A DNA stretch of 64,000 bases from contig NZ_CP122539.1 in assembly GCF_029853675.1 (NCBI RefSeq), forward strand, positions 2,933,001 to 2,997,000, read 5' to 3'. Position 1 is the first letter of the stretch. The number at the start of each line of letters is the position of its first letter. The notes beneath the pieces were generated by a model. It worked only from the letters and a program-made list of their open reading frames with translations, was not told where the DNA came from and did no database searches. Position numbers and translations under genes: made by a program. This DNA is from Tenacibaculum tangerinum (GTDB taxonomy: Bacteria; Bacteroidota; Bacteroidia; Flavobacteriales; Flavobacteriaceae). Positions 1-9,658 of this stretch are shown one piece after another.

Positions 1-1454
1 TTCCATTGCGTAGAATTTTTATCTGCGGGTTCTTCTCCCAATACACAATCTCCAGTAAGTAAAGTATACATAAAAGCACCTATTGCTTTATCTATATTGG
101 TATGTAAATGTCCTTCATCTCTCAAGGCAGTTTGAGAAGGGATAATTTCTTTAATCTGTGCATATAAACTGCGCACAGGGATAGCACGTGCATGCGGTAA
201 CTCTGAATTTCTAATCATATACAAAGCTGTTCCGATATCTGTACCGTTATGAGACTCGTTACTGCGCTTGTCTATTCCGTAGAGCATGGTAGTTTCCGCA
301 ACACCTAAGCCGTGGTCTTGCATTGGAAAGCCAAAAGAATAGTCGAATTTAGTAGGGTCTATTTTATAGCGTTTATGTGCTTCAAAATTGGTATTTGCTC
401 TACCATAGTTAAAATTTATGGGAGCAGTACCACCACTTACAAGTGTTCTGTCAGATTTTTGAATTATCCATTTTAAGCCATTTAAGATGCCATTTTCTGT
501 ACTGGTACCTGTATGATTGTAGTTGAGTGTACTATCATCGATAAAACAACCTTTGAAGGGTGAAACGAATGTACGTTCTCCTGTATAATGAGTAGCGTTT
601 TCTTCGCTAGTTTTAACTTTTAAAGCTAAATCTGCTATTTCGTCATCGTAGGTGTAATCAGAGCTAGCAGCACTTTTGTTTACTATTTGTGCATAAATTG
701 ATGCCGCTGTTACATAGGCTCCATTAGGTGTAGGGTGTTCAGAAGCTGTATCTTTTTTTGAGGCTGGCAACTCGTTCCATGCCAATCCAGCAGGAATAAC
801 ATCTATATAAACTTTTGCATGATCTGCTATACGATAGGTAAATTCTTCAAAAAGATTTAGTTTTCCTGTAACAGTTTCATCTTTAGGCCATACCATTAAA
901 AGTAGTGGTTTTGCCCCTCCTTCTGCTACCTTTGAAGCAATCTTGTTTACGCCTAAGGCGTTATAGCCAGGAAGTTGAGAAACTAAAAAAGGGTCTGAAG
1001 CAATAACTACATAATCCCATGTAGTGCCTTTTTTTCCAGCAATGTTATCCAGTCTTTCCGATTGTCCTTCAGGCCAGTAATAATATTGCATCAAAGAATG
1101 TATGTAATGATTGGTAGTTATTTCAAGAGCATCCTGACCTAGTAGATAGGTAGTTTGTTTCGATTTGTAAATGTCTTCAAAAGAAATGTTTACTTCTAGG
1201 TCTAATGCTGTATCTTGTGATAAGATATTGCTTAACTGCGTTGCTATTTCATTAGGAGAAAAACCACTTGCTTTATAGGTAATAGATTTACTTGTTCCTA
1301 TGACTAAAATATTGAGCTTACCATCTTTGTTAATATCTGGAGAATCTTTAATTACTTCTTCTGGAAGTGTTTCAGTTGACGAGTCACTACTACAGCTTAT
1401 AATAAAACAACTTACAAGCAGTATTGAAATTAATTGTGCAATACATTTGTTCAT
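1..1454 (-). CDS. Partial secreted lipoprotein, divergent SGNH-hydrolase-like
   Basis: The reading frame is open from an ATG at 1454 to the window edge (484 codons), so the C-terminus is missing. The N-terminus is a lipoprotein signal with lipobox IISC (Cys21) and a Ser-rich stretch after it, so export to the membrane or cell surface is expected. A strand-like ILVIGTSKS segment (about 49-57) followed later by EHPTPNGAYVTAA (238-250) resembles the first and last blocks of SGNH-fold hydrolases; His239 would be the catalytic His. The first block has GTS instead of the usual G-N/D-S, so catalysis is uncertain. An Asp-rich stretch (DINKDGK) just before it looks like a calcium loop. The gene is certain; the family call is inference. 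Confidence 0.7.
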   Translation of the reverse strand, partial: MNKCIAQLISILLVSCFIISCSSDSSTETLPEEVIKDSPDINKDGKLNILVIGTSKSITYKASGFSPNEIATQLSNILSQDTALDLEVNISFEDIYKSKQTTYLLGQDALEITTNHYIHSLMQYYYWPEGQSERLDNIAGKKGTTWDYVVIASDPFLVSQLPGYNALGVNKIASKVAEGGAKPLLLMVWPKDETVTGKLNLFEEFTYRIADHAKVYIDVIPAGLAWNELPASKKDTASEHPTPNGAYVTAASIYAQIVNKSAASSDYTYDDEIADLALKVKTSEENATHYTGERTFVSPFKGCFIDDSTLNYNHTGTSTENGILNGLKWIIQKSDRTLVSGGTAPINFNYGRANTNFEAHKRYKIDPTKFDYSFGFPMQDHGLGVAETTMLYGIDKRSNESHNGTDIGTALYMIRNSELPHARAIPVRSLYAQIKEIIPSQTALRDEGHLHTNIDKAIGAFMYTLLTGDCVLGEEPADKNSTQW

Positions 1455-1485
1455 CTTTTTGTTTTTTTGGGGGTTATATATTAAT

Positions 1486-3231
1486 TTATTTTACTTCTAG
1501 TAAAAACGGAAGTCTAGCTTGAATTCCTTTAAGATTTTTCATTTTTTGAATGTTGTAGTACAACTGATAGCTGTCATTACCTAGTGTTTCCTTTAAAAGT
1601 CCTTCTTTTGAAGACTTAGCAAAAGGAGAAACGGGTAAAGCATCTTTAAAATTAGTTTTGTAGTTAGGATAATTACGAATCTTGTAGTTTTCAACTTCAG
1701 CTAATTCAGCCGCAACTTTTATAGCATCGTCTAAACTTCCTAATTGGTCAACCAACCCTTTTTCAATTGCCTCTTTACCTGTCCAAACCCTACCCTGTGC
1801 AACCTCGTTTACTTGCTCAAAAGTCATATTACGTCCAGCTGAAACACGGTTAACGAAGGTGGTATACGTTTGTTCAACTCCTTCTTTGGTAACGGCATAA
1901 AATTTTTGATTCATTGGTTCAAAGACACTGTACGAAGCACTATTGTTTGTTGAAACTTGTTCGGCATTCACACCTATTTTATCGGTAAACTGACTAAAGT
2001 TAGGAATAGCCCCAAAAACTCCAATAGACCCAGTAATTGTAGTTGGTTCTGCAATAATTTTATCAGCATTACAAGCAATGTAATAACCGCCAGAGGCTGC
2101 TAAATTTCCCATAGAAACTACTAAAGGTTTTTCTTTTTTAGTAAGCTCTAATTCACGCCAAATTAACTCAGAAGCCAAAGCACTACCTCCAGGAGAGTTT
2201 ACACGAAGTACAATCGCTTTTACATTGTCGTCTTTTCTAGCCTTTTTAATGGCTTTGTTCATAATTCCTTGTCCGATGTAATCTATATTGCCTTCTCCAT
2301 ACGTAATTTCTCCTTGGGCATAGATGACTGCAATTTTGTTTTTTTCGGTTGAAGAAATTCTTCCTTTTCCAGAATTAATATAGTCGCTTATAGAAATAGT
2401 ATTCACTTTCTCTTCAGATCCCATCGCTAACTTTTCTTGGTATTCATCTTCATAAATAGAAGCGTCTATTAAATTATTTTCTTTTGCTAGAGTAACATTT
2501 CTTCCGTAAGAATTATCGGCAATAAGATTTAGTTTTTCAACAGAAATATTTCTACTCTTGCTAATGTCATCAGTCATTTCTGACCAAATAGATTTTAAAA
2601 ATGAAGTGGTTTGCTCACGATTAGCTTCACTCATTTCATTTTCTAAAAATGGTTCCACCGCACTTTTGTATTTTCCGTGGCGAATTACTTCCATTTTAAT
2701 ACCGTATTTATCTTCAAAATCTTTGAAATACAAAATTTCAGTAGATAAACCTCCAAAATCGATAGCTCCTATTGGATTTAAGAATAGACTGTCTGCTACA
2801 GAACTCAGGTAGTAATTTTTTTGAGTATATACATCATTATATGCATAAATAAATTTACCACTCTCTTTAAATTCTTCTAGTTTATTTCGAATGGCTTGTG
2901 TTTGCGCCATACCTGCACTTACAGAAGTGGTTTTAATACTTATGCCTTTGATGTTATCATCTGTCTTTGCATTTTCAATTGCATTGATAATTTTGTTTAA
3001 AGCAAGTTTGTCTTCTGTAAGCTCTAAAGCCTCGGCAATAGGGTTGTCTTCTTTCGGAGCATAATCTCTAATTGAAGTAGATAAGTCTAATTCTAAAACT
3101 GAATTTGGTTTGACTACGATTTTTTCGCTAGATCCAATAACGGCAGCGGCGATAAAAAAGCACGCAAAAATCAAAAAAAGGGCGATAAAAAAGCCCAAAA
3201 TAGAGGCTAATAAATTTCTTAAAAAATTCAT
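1486..3231 (-). CDS. sppA: Signal peptide peptidase SppA, 67-kDa type
   Basis: A membrane-anchored serine peptidase of family S49 that degrades cleaved signal peptides. At 581 residues it is the long, two-domain form. One N-terminal membrane helix (about 7-33) is followed by the N-terminal S49 repeat carrying the general base (GKYKS, Lys189) and the C-terminal repeat carrying the nucleophile (NLAASGGYY, Ser380). Both catalytic residues of the Ser-Lys dyad are present, at spacing close to E. coli SppA. The start is the ATG at 3231, 24 bases inside a perfect -7 element. It is transcribed away from the DUF6146 lipoprotein gene behind it. Confidence 0.95.
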   Translation of the reverse strand: MNFLRNLLASILGFFIALFLIFACFFIAAAVIGSSEKIVVKPNSVLELDLSTSIRDYAPKEDNPIAEALELTEDKLALNKIINAIENAKTDDNIKGISIKTTSVSAGMAQTQAIRNKLEEFKESGKFIYAYNDVYTQKNYYLSSVADSLFLNPIGAIDFGGLSTEILYFKDFEDKYGIKMEVIRHGKYKSAVEPFLENEMSEANREQTTSFLKSIWSEMTDDISKSRNISVEKLNLIADNSYGRNVTLAKENNLIDASIYEDEYQEKLAMGSEEKVNTISISDYINSGKGRISSTEKNKIAVIYAQGEITYGEGNIDYIGQGIMNKAIKKARKDDNVKAIVLRVNSPGGSALASELIWRELELTKKEKPLVVSMGNLAASGGYYIACNADKIIAEPTTITGSIGVFGAIPNFSQFTDKIGVNAEQVSTNNSASYSVFEPMNQKFYAVTKEGVEQTYTTFVNRVSAGRNMTFEQVNEVAQGRVWTGKEAIEKGLVDQLGSLDDAIKVAAELAEVENYKIRNYPNYKTNFKDALPVSPFAKSSKEGLLKETLGNDSYQLYYNIQKMKNLKGIQARLPFLLEVK

Positions 3232-3254
3232 ATTATATGATTGATTTTTTTAAG

Positions 3255-3262
3255 CAAATATA
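3255..3262 (-). promoter_or_regulatory. -7 promoter element of sppA
   Basis: On the minus strand this reads TATATTTG, a perfect match to the Bacteroidota -7 consensus TAnnTTTG, 23 bases before the sppA ATG. No clear TTG is seen at -33. Confidence 0.5.
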
Positions 3263-3295
3263 CAGTTTTTAGAGAGATACTTTTATAAGAATATC

Positions 3296-3727
3296 TTATC
3301 GATTCCAACGATTTGAGCTTATGTCTAAATTCATGCGATATTTTCGTTGCGCAAACTCAAAATAATTAAAAAGCTTATAATTCACCTCATAACCATAATC
3401 GATGTTTGGATTGTAATCAATCACATTTTCATAAATGTTAGCATTAAACTGCAAAGGGTTTTGTGCACGGTAATTCCAAGTGGTTACATACAAACGATTT
3501 CTATTTTCTAAATATTGTTGTGAGTAAAATCCTTCAGGTCTTGCAATACTGTTTAAATACATTGTAAATCCAGGGTCAATAATAATGATTTCGTACTCTA
3601 AACTGTCGTTAGCAATTACAACAGGAGGCTCTTTAGAGTTTGATATTTCTTTTATAGGCGAAGAATTACAGCGCGATAAAAAAATAACGACTAACAATAC
3701 TGACAAAACAGGAAGTAACTTTTTCAT
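3296..3727 (-). CDS. DUF6146 family lipoprotein
   Basis: A 143-residue exported lipoprotein of unknown function. The signal sequence ends in a lipobox-like LSRC (Cys20). The rest is a single small domain with a YEIIIIDPGF segment, an aromatic middle (WNYRAQNP) and a conserved C-terminal block (DYGYEVNYKLFNYFEFAQ) that I recognise from flavobacterial DUF6146 proteins. Length is normal for that family. It lies upstream of sppA on the same strand with a 64-base gap and may share its transcript or have its own promoter. Function is not known. Confidence 0.75.
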   Translation of the reverse strand: MKKLLPVLSVLLVVIFLSRCNSSPIKEISNSKEPPVVIANDSLEYEIIIIDPGFTMYLNSIARPEGFYSQQYLENRNRLYVTTWNYRAQNPLQFNANIYENVIDYNPNIDYGYEVNYKLFNYFEFAQRKYRMNLDISSNRWNR

Positions 3728-3827
3728 AAGAAATGAAATTTAATCATATAAAGGTGCAAAAAATAGTTCAATTTTCATTGGTTTTTAACTTGTTTAACAG
3801 TAATTTTCAGCATTAAAATAATTAGGT

Positions 3828-5171
3828 ATGTTAAAAAAAATAATACTAATCTTTATATTGATACTTCATTTTTCTTGTAAGCAAGAGACACTGAAAACAA
3901 CCTCCTATGAGATTCTTAATGAAAAAGAAAGAGCACTGCTAAAAGATGAATTACTAGAAGATAGGTTTCAAAACTTACTACCTGAATTAATGGATAAGAC
4001 GGAGATTGATATGTGGGTTCTTATTTCTAGAGAGTATAACGAAGACCCTGTTTTAAAAACAATGTTGCCGGCTACATGGTTAAATGCACGAAGAAGAACT
4101 ATTCTTGTTTTTTACAGGAATAAAGAAGAAAACACGGTAGAAAGAATGGCAGTAGCAAGATATGATATAGGTAATAGTATAAAATCTGCTTGGAACAAAG
4201 AAAAAGAACCCAATCAATGGAAAGCATTACGAGACATTATCAAAGCCAGAAATCCTCAAAAAATAGGAGTAAATATATCGAAACATTTTGCTTTGGCAGA
4301 CGGTTTAGTAAAAACGGATTACGATGAGTTTACTGAAAATTTACCCGAAGAGTTTAAAGAAAGAGTCGTATCTGCCGAAAAACTAGCAGTTAGCTGGATA
4401 GAAACGAGAACTCCCAAAGAAATGGCGTTGTTTAAGAAGTTGGTAAAAATTACACACGATATTATTGACGAAACCTTTTCGGTACAAAATATCATCCCTG
4501 GAAAAACAACTACAGAAGATTTGGTGTGGTTTATGCGACAAAAAGTAACCGATTTGGGGCTTAGTACATGGTTTCATCCTACTATTGATGTACAGAGAAA
4601 CAAAGAAGCATTGAAATCGCACATCGCATCTTTTTCCAAAGCAAAAGAAAAAGAAATAATTAGAAAAGGAGATTTACTACACTGTGATTTTGGAATTAGC
4701 TATATAGGCTTAAATACCGATTGCCAACAACATGCTTATGTGTTAAAAGAAGACGAACAGGAAGTGCCTACATTTTTAACCGAAGCCTTTAAAAAAGGAA
4801 ATAGAGTTCAAGATATTCTTACCAGTAATATGAAAGCAGGAAGCACAGGAAATGAAATTTTAGCCAAGTCTTTATTACAAGGAAAAAAAGAAGGTTTGAG
4901 GCCTTCGATTTACACGCATCCTTTAGGTACTTACGGACATAGTGCAGGCACTACCATTGGTATGTGGGATGCTCAAGGAGGAGTTCCTTTTAACGGCGAT
5001 TATCCTTTACAAAAAAATACCGCCTATGCAATTGAATTGAACACAACTGTTGCTATTAAAGAATGGAATAAAGACATTCGAATAATGCTAGAAGAAGCTG
5101 GTTTTTTTGGCGATAACACCTTTGAATACGTAAACGAAAGACAAACAGCGATTAAACCGATAAAATTTTAA
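3828..5171 (+). CDS. M24 family metallopeptidase (Xaa-Pro aminopeptidase-like) lipoprotein
   Basis: A 447-residue peptidase with the creatinase/aminopeptidase-P fold, which releases N-terminal residues next to proline or similar bonds. The N-terminus is a short lipoprotein signal (lipobox HFSC, Cys17), so the enzyme is exported. After an N-terminal alpha/beta domain comes the pita-bread domain with likely metal ligands Asp287 and Asp298 (HCDFG...GLNTD), His371 (TYGHSAG) and a Glu in AIELNT. The usual pattern around the second Asp is altered (NTDCQQ), so substrate preference could differ from typical aminopeptidase P. The gene ends 2 bases before tag, and the two are probably cotranscribed. 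Confidence 0.88.
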   Translation: MLKKIILIFILILHFSCKQETLKTTSYEILNEKERALLKDELLEDRFQNLLPELMDKTEIDMWVLISREYNEDPVLKTMLPATWLNARRRTILVFYRNKEENTVERMAVARYDIGNSIKSAWNKEKEPNQWKALRDIIKARNPQKIGVNISKHFALADGLVKTDYDEFTENLPEEFKERVVSAEKLAVSWIETRTPKEMALFKKLVKITHDIIDETFSVQNIIPGKTTTEDLVWFMRQKVTDLGLSTWFHPTIDVQRNKEALKSHIASFSKAKEKEIIRKGDLLHCDFGISYIGLNTDCQQHAYVLKEDEQEVPTFLTEAFKKGNRVQDILTSNMKAGSTGNEILAKSLLQGKKEGLRPSIYTHPLGTYGHSAGTTIGMWDAQGGVPFNGDYPLQKNTAYAIELNTTVAIKEWNKDIRIMLEEAGFFGDNTFEYVNERQTAIKPIKF

Positions 5172-5173
5172 AA

Positions 5174-5734
5174 ATGAAAAAAAGATGCTTTTGGGTGAGT
5201 GATGACCCTTTATATATTGAATATCATGATACCGAATGGGGAGTACCCGTGTACGATGATGATAGGTTATTTGAGTTTTTAGTATTGGAAACCTTTCAAG
5301 CAGGTTTAAGTTGGATAACCGTTTTAAAGAAAAGAGAAAACTTTAGAAAGGCATTTGATAATTTCGATTATAAAAAAATAGCGAAATACACTGAAAATAA
5401 ATACGAAGAATTGCTTCAAGATGCCGGGATTATACGAAATAAACTGAAAATAAAAGCGACCATAACCAATGCACAAGCATTTATAAAAGTACAAGAAGAG
5501 TTTGGGTCGTTTTCAACCTATATTTGGAGTTTTACGAACGGTAAACCGATAACAAATAAATTTGAAAAACGAGAAGAAGTACCAGCAACCACAGCGCTAT
5601 CTGACGCAATTTCAAAAGATTTAAAAAAACGAGGATTCAAGTTTGTGGGTTCCACTGTAATATATGCACACATGCAAGCCACAGGAATGGTAAACGACCA
5701 TACAACCGATTGTTTTCGATATCATGAAGTTTAA
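5174..5734 (+). CDS. tag: DNA-3-methyladenine glycosylase I
   Basis: Base-excision repair enzyme that removes 3-methyladenine from alkylated DNA. At 186 residues it is the standard length. The N-terminal RCFWVSDDP and YHDTEWGVP blocks, the helix carrying the catalytic Glu (LETFQAGLSW), and the C-terminal VNDHTTDCFRY with zinc-binding Cys/His are all present. It follows the M24 peptidase by 2 bases (stop TAA, then AAATG) with no promoter between, so the two form one transcription unit although their functions are unrelated. Confidence 0.95.
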   Translation: MKKRCFWVSDDPLYIEYHDTEWGVPVYDDDRLFEFLVLETFQAGLSWITVLKKRENFRKAFDNFDYKKIAKYTENKYEELLQDAGIIRNKLKIKATITNAQAFIKVQEEFGSFSTYIWSFTNGKPITNKFEKREEVPATTALSDAISKDLKKRGFKFVGSTVIYAHMQATGMVNDHTTDCFRYHEV

Positions 5735-5781
5735 ATTTCGTAATTTTAGCGTTCAAAAGAAATAAATTAAAAATTATATAA

Positions 5782-7815
5782 ATGAAACTAAAACAAATGC
5801 TTTGTGTGTTTGCAGCGGCAGGAGTGTTAACTTCTTGTGGTGTAGACGCAAAAAAAGAGCCAAAAGCAGCAGAAAAAAAAGTAAAAGAGTTTGAGTATGT
5901 TGTTGAGCAATTTGCAGATATAAAAGTATTACGTTACCAAATTCCAGGATTTGATGAATTAACACTGAAAGAAAAAAAATTAGTGTACTATTTAACACAA
6001 GCAGGCTTATCTGGACGCGATATTATGTGGGATCAAAACTACCGTCATAATCTCGAAATTAGAGCAGCCTTAGAAAACATTAACAACAACTTTAAAGGAG
6101 ACAAAGAAACCGAAGATTTTAAAGCCTTTACTACCTATTTAAAAAGAGTATGGTTTTCAAACGGAATCCACCACCATTACTCGAACGATAAGTTGAAACC
6201 TGCATTTTCTAAAGAGTATTTTGAAACCTTATTAAAAGAAACCAATACTCAGTTGTCTGCCGAAGCATTAGAAGTTATTTTTAACGATAAAGATGCTAAA
6301 AAAGTAAACAAAAAAGCAGGAGTAGATAACGTATTAGCATCTGCAGTAAACTTTTACGGAGAAGATATTACCAGTAAAGATGTAGAAGATTTTTATGCGA
6401 AAGCTGATAAAGGACCAAAAGGACAACCTATTGAGGCTGGATTAAACTCGAAGTTAGTTCGTGAAGACGGAAAACTAGTAGAGAAAGTATGGAAATCTGG
6501 AGGAATGTACGGGCAAGCCATTGACGAAATGATCAAATGGTTAGAAAAAGCGAAAGAAGTAGCAGAAAACGATAAACAAGCAAAAACCTTAGCCTTATTA
6601 ATCGACTACTATAAAACAGGAGATTTACATACGTGGGATGAATATGCCATTGCTTGGGTAGAATCTACAGAAGGAAACATTGATTGGATTAATGGTTTTG
6701 TAGAGGTTTACAATGATCCTAAAGGATACAGAGGTTCGTACGAAACAATCGTACAAATCAAAGACTTCGACATGTCTAAAAAGATGAAAGTATTATCAGA
6801 CAACGCGCAGTGGTTTGAAGACAACGCTCCATTAGATCCAACTCACAAAAAGAAAGATGTTGTAGGAGTGTCGTATAAAACAGTAAACGTTGCTGGTGAA
6901 GCTGGAGACGCCTCTCCTAGTACACCAATCGGAGTGAATTTACCGAATAACAACTGGATTCGTCAACAACACGGTTCAAAATCGGTATCGTTAGGAAATA
7001 TTATAGGCTCTTATAACAATGCTGGAGGAACAGGTCGCTTAAAAGAATTTGCCAACGATCAAGAAGAAATAGATTTAGAAATTCAATACGGAAAGTTAGC
7101 AGACAAATTACATACAGCACTACACGAGGTAATCGGACATGCTTCAGGAGTAATTAACGATGGCATTGGGCAACCAAAAGAAACCTTGAAAAACTATGCG
7201 TCTACCATGGAAGAAGGGAGAGCGGACTTAGTTGGGTTGTACTACTTAATGGATCCAAAATTACAAGAATTAGGTTTGGTTGATGACTGGCAGAAAATAG
7301 GGAAGGCTGCGTACGATGGGTACATCAGAAACGGATTAATGACACAGTTAATTAGAATTAACTTAGGAGATGATATTGAAGAAGACCACATGGTAAACCG
7401 TCAATGGGTATCTGCTTGGGCTTTTGAACAAGGAGCAAAAGATAATGTGATTGAAAAAGTTACCAGAGATGGAAAAACTTTTTATAATATTAATGATTAT
7501 GAAAAGCTTCGTGAAATCTTCGGACGTTTGTTAAAAGAAACACAAAGAATCAAATCTGAAGGAGACTTTGAAGCAGCAAAAGCCTTGGTAGAAGGATATG
7601 GAGTAAAAGTAGACCAAGACATTCACAAAGAAGTTTTAGACCGTAATGCACAGTTTACAGCTGCTCCTTATAGCGGATTTGTTAACCCAGTGTTAGAACC
7701 TGTAACTGATGCTGATGGAAATATTACAGATATTAAAATAACACAACCAGAAACTTTTGAAGAGCAAATGAACTTCTATGCTAAAAACTATAGTTTCTTA
7801 CCAATTAAAAACTAA
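5782..7815 (+). CDS. Dipeptidyl-peptidase III family metallopeptidase (M49), lipoprotein
   Basis: A 677-residue zinc exopeptidase that removes dipeptides from peptide N-termini. A lipoprotein signal with lipobox LTSC (Cys19) indicates export, unlike the cytosolic eukaryotic enzyme. The M49 zinc site is the six-residue HExxxH motif, here HEVIGH (448-453), with the third ligand in MEEGRAD (Glu477/Glu478). The family is distinguished from other zincins by this extra spacer residue in the His motif. A strong terminator follows at 7847. A near -7 element (TAATTTTAG) lies upstream at about 5741, so it may be transcribed on its own despite following tag. Confidence 0.93.
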   Translation: MKLKQMLCVFAAAGVLTSCGVDAKKEPKAAEKKVKEFEYVVEQFADIKVLRYQIPGFDELTLKEKKLVYYLTQAGLSGRDIMWDQNYRHNLEIRAALENINNNFKGDKETEDFKAFTTYLKRVWFSNGIHHHYSNDKLKPAFSKEYFETLLKETNTQLSAEALEVIFNDKDAKKVNKKAGVDNVLASAVNFYGEDITSKDVEDFYAKADKGPKGQPIEAGLNSKLVREDGKLVEKVWKSGGMYGQAIDEMIKWLEKAKEVAENDKQAKTLALLIDYYKTGDLHTWDEYAIAWVESTEGNIDWINGFVEVYNDPKGYRGSYETIVQIKDFDMSKKMKVLSDNAQWFEDNAPLDPTHKKKDVVGVSYKTVNVAGEAGDASPSTPIGVNLPNNNWIRQQHGSKSVSLGNIIGSYNNAGGTGRLKEFANDQEEIDLEIQYGKLADKLHTALHEVIGHASGVINDGIGQPKETLKNYASTMEEGRADLVGLYYLMDPKLQELGLVDDWQKIGKAAYDGYIRNGLMTQLIRINLGDDIEEDHMVNRQWVSAWAFEQGAKDNVIEKVTRDGKTFYNINDYEKLREIFGRLLKETQRIKSEGDFEAAKALVEGYGVKVDQDIHKEVLDRNAQFTAAPYSGFVNPVLEPVTDADGNITDIKITQPETFEEQMNFYAKNYSFLPIKN

Positions 7816-7846
7816 GAAATTCAGTTTTTACCATAATTAAAAATAC

Positions 7847-7877
7847 AAAACCGATTCTATCTCAGAATCGGTTTTTT
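7847..7877 (+). terminator. Intrinsic terminator after the DPP III gene
   Basis: An inverted repeat of 9-10 bp (ACCGATTCT / AGAATCGGT) with a 5-base loop is followed by a run of six T. It closes the plus-strand unit ending at 7815. Confidence 0.85.
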
Positions 7878-7983
7878 CTATAAAAAAAATACCTTGTTTA
7901 CACCTTTTTTTGTTTGAAATTACTGTAAAAGAATAAAGGAACGTTTTATTACGGTCATTTCAAATTATAAATGGTATTTGTAG

Positions 7984-8196
7984 TTACTTTGTCAATAATT
8001 TTGATAAAAACAGTAAGGCTATGACTACTACAATTCCTATAGCAACATAAATAGCTGCATTTTGATAATACTTTTTATTGTTCTTAGCATCTTTTTTATA
8101 ACTAAAAATCATTAATATAGTAAAAGCAATCACAAAAAAACTCGCAAAAATGATTCTTCCCGTAGTAAACATTTTAGCAGCAATAAGTATGAACAT
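7984..8196 (-). CDS. Small two-helix membrane protein, unknown function
   Basis: A 70-residue protein with two predicted membrane helices (about 10-32 and 46-66) joined by a Lys-rich loop (YKKDAKNNKKYYQ). No enzymatic motif is visible. A perfect minus-strand -7 element lies 17 bases before the ATG at 8196, and it is divergent from the SDR gene, which supports a real, independently expressed gene. A second in-frame ATG eight codons in is possible. Function unknown. Confidence 0.6.
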   Translation of the reverse strand: MFILIAAKMFTTGRIIFASFFVIAFTILMIFSYKKDAKNNKKYYQNAAIYVAIGIVVVIALLFLSKLLTK

Positions 8197-8212
8197 AAAA
8201 TTGTATTTTTAG

Positions 8213-8220
8213 CAAAGTTA
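8213..8220 (-). promoter_or_regulatory. -7 promoter element of the two-helix membrane protein
   Basis: The minus strand reads TAACTTTG, a perfect TAnnTTTG, 17 bases upstream of the start at 8196. A near match for the plus strand (TATTTTTAG) overlaps it and could serve the divergent SDR gene. Confidence 0.45.
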
Positions 8221-8235
8221 AAGAATGATTTTAGA

Positions 8236-8967
8236 ATGGAAAGAGCTAAAACAGCAATTATTTTTGGCGCCACTTCAGGCATCGGAAAAAGCTTAGCCGA
8301 AACACTCGTAAAAGATAATTATATCGTAGGAGTTACGGGTAGAAGATTAGAAAAATTACAAGCGCTACAAAACGATTATCCAAATCAAATTATAGTCAAA
8401 CAGAACGATATACAACAAGTAGAAGAAGTTGAAAAAGTTTTTAATGAATTGGTTAATGAATTAGGAGATGTTGACATAGTAATTCAGTCATCAGGAGTTG
8501 GTTTTGTGAATACAGAACTAGATTGGAACAAGGAAAATGAAACGGTACAAACCAATGTTGTTGGGGTAACCAAACTCTATGATTTGGCCTATAACTTATT
8601 TGAAAAACAACAATTCGGACATTTAGTAGGAATTTCATCAATAGCCTCTTTTAGAGGAAGTAAAGACGCACCCGCTTACTTTGCATCAAAAGCCTTTCAA
8701 AAATCATATTTAGAAGGATTATATATCAAAACAAAAACGGTACCTTCAAAAAAAGTATTCGTCACAGATATCCGCCCTGGGTTTGTTGATACCGCGATGG
8801 CATTAGGCGATGGCATTTTTTGGATGGTTTCTTTAGAAAAAGCGACTCGACAAATATATGCGGCGATCAAACGTAAAAAACGAGTTGCCTATATCTCAAA
8901 ACGATGGAGGCTTATTGCTTGGGTGCTAAAAGTGGTATCTACTAAAATTTTAAAAATGGCAACCTGA
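8236..8967 (+). CDS. Short-chain dehydrogenase/reductase
   Basis: A 243-residue NAD(P)-dependent oxidoreductase of the classical SDR family. The N-terminal cofactor motif is GATSGIGKS, and the VTGRR just after it (Arg in the second strand) favours NADP(H). The catalytic Ser is in GISSIASF and the Tyr-Lys pair in PAYFASKA (YxxxK). The substrate cannot be predicted. The stop overlaps the ATG of the HAD gene by one base (TGATG), and the MazG-like gene follows closely, so these three are an operon. Confidence 0.9.
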   Translation: MERAKTAIIFGATSGIGKSLAETLVKDNYIVGVTGRRLEKLQALQNDYPNQIIVKQNDIQQVEEVEKVFNELVNELGDVDIVIQSSGVGFVNTELDWNKENETVQTNVVGVTKLYDLAYNLFEKQQFGHLVGISSIASFRGSKDAPAYFASKAFQKSYLEGLYIKTKTVPSKKVFVTDIRPGFVDTAMALGDGIFWMVSLEKATRQIYAAIKRKKRVAYISKRWRLIAWVLKVVSTKILKMAT

Positions 8968-9647
8968 TGAAAAAAGAAAACCTAATCGTGTTTGATATTG
9001 ATGATACCTTAACTAAAAGTGAACACCAACATCAAAAAGCTTATGTACAGGCAATGAAGAGTTTTGGTATAACCAAGATTAATCAAGACTGGAAAAGCTA
9101 CAAGAATATGACCGACAGTTATATTTTGAAAAAAAATTACGAAACCAATTTTAAAAAGAAATTTAGTTTTTCTTTCATTCCAGCATTTGAAGAAAAAATG
9201 ACAACTTTTTTAAGAGAAATGCCAAAAACAAAAGAAATAAATGGAGCGAGAAATAGTGTTGATTTTTTTATGAAAGAGACCGATTATGCTATTTGTTTTG
9301 CAACAGGTTCTTTGTTGCAGCCGGCATTGCTTAAATTAGAACAAGCAGGCATTAACTTTGTTCCAAATTTAGTAGAAACCTCAAATAATTTATTTACAAG
9401 AGAAGAAATTGTACATGCTGCCATTCAAAAAGCAAAAAGCTATTTTCAAGTAAAAGAATTTAAAAACATTATTTCAGTAGGAGACGGAATTTGGGATGCA
9501 AGAACTGCTAAAAACTTGGGAGTACATTTTTTAGGGATTGGAAATAAAAATGTGTCCGATTTTAAAGAAGAAGGCATACAAAGTCACATAGAAGACTGGA
9601 CAAAATTCAATTTTGAAAAGGTCAAAAAAGAGTTAGAAATTACATAA
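8967..9647 (+). CDS. HAD-family hydrolase
   Basis: A 226-residue phosphatase-type HAD protein. Motif I is FDIDDTLT, with the first Asp as the phospho-accepting nucleophile. Motif II lies in CFATGS, and motif IV in SVGDGIWDARTAKNLG. The cap region between them is helical and sits after motif I (type C1). The substrate is unknown. Translation is coupled to the SDR gene (one-base overlap), and the MazG-like nucleotide pyrophosphohydrolase gene follows after 11 bases, which hints at small-metabolite or nucleotide house-cleaning. Confidence 0.9.
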   Translation: MKKENLIVFDIDDTLTKSEHQHQKAYVQAMKSFGITKINQDWKSYKNMTDSYILKKNYETNFKKKFSFSFIPAFEEKMTTFLREMPKTKEINGARNSVDFFMKETDYAICFATGSLLQPALLKLEQAGINFVPNLVETSNNLFTREEIVHAAIQKAKSYFQVKEFKNIISVGDGIWDARTAKNLGVHFLGIGNKNVSDFKEEGIQSHIEDWTKFNFEKVKKELEIT

Positions 9648-9658
9648 GTTAGTATAAA

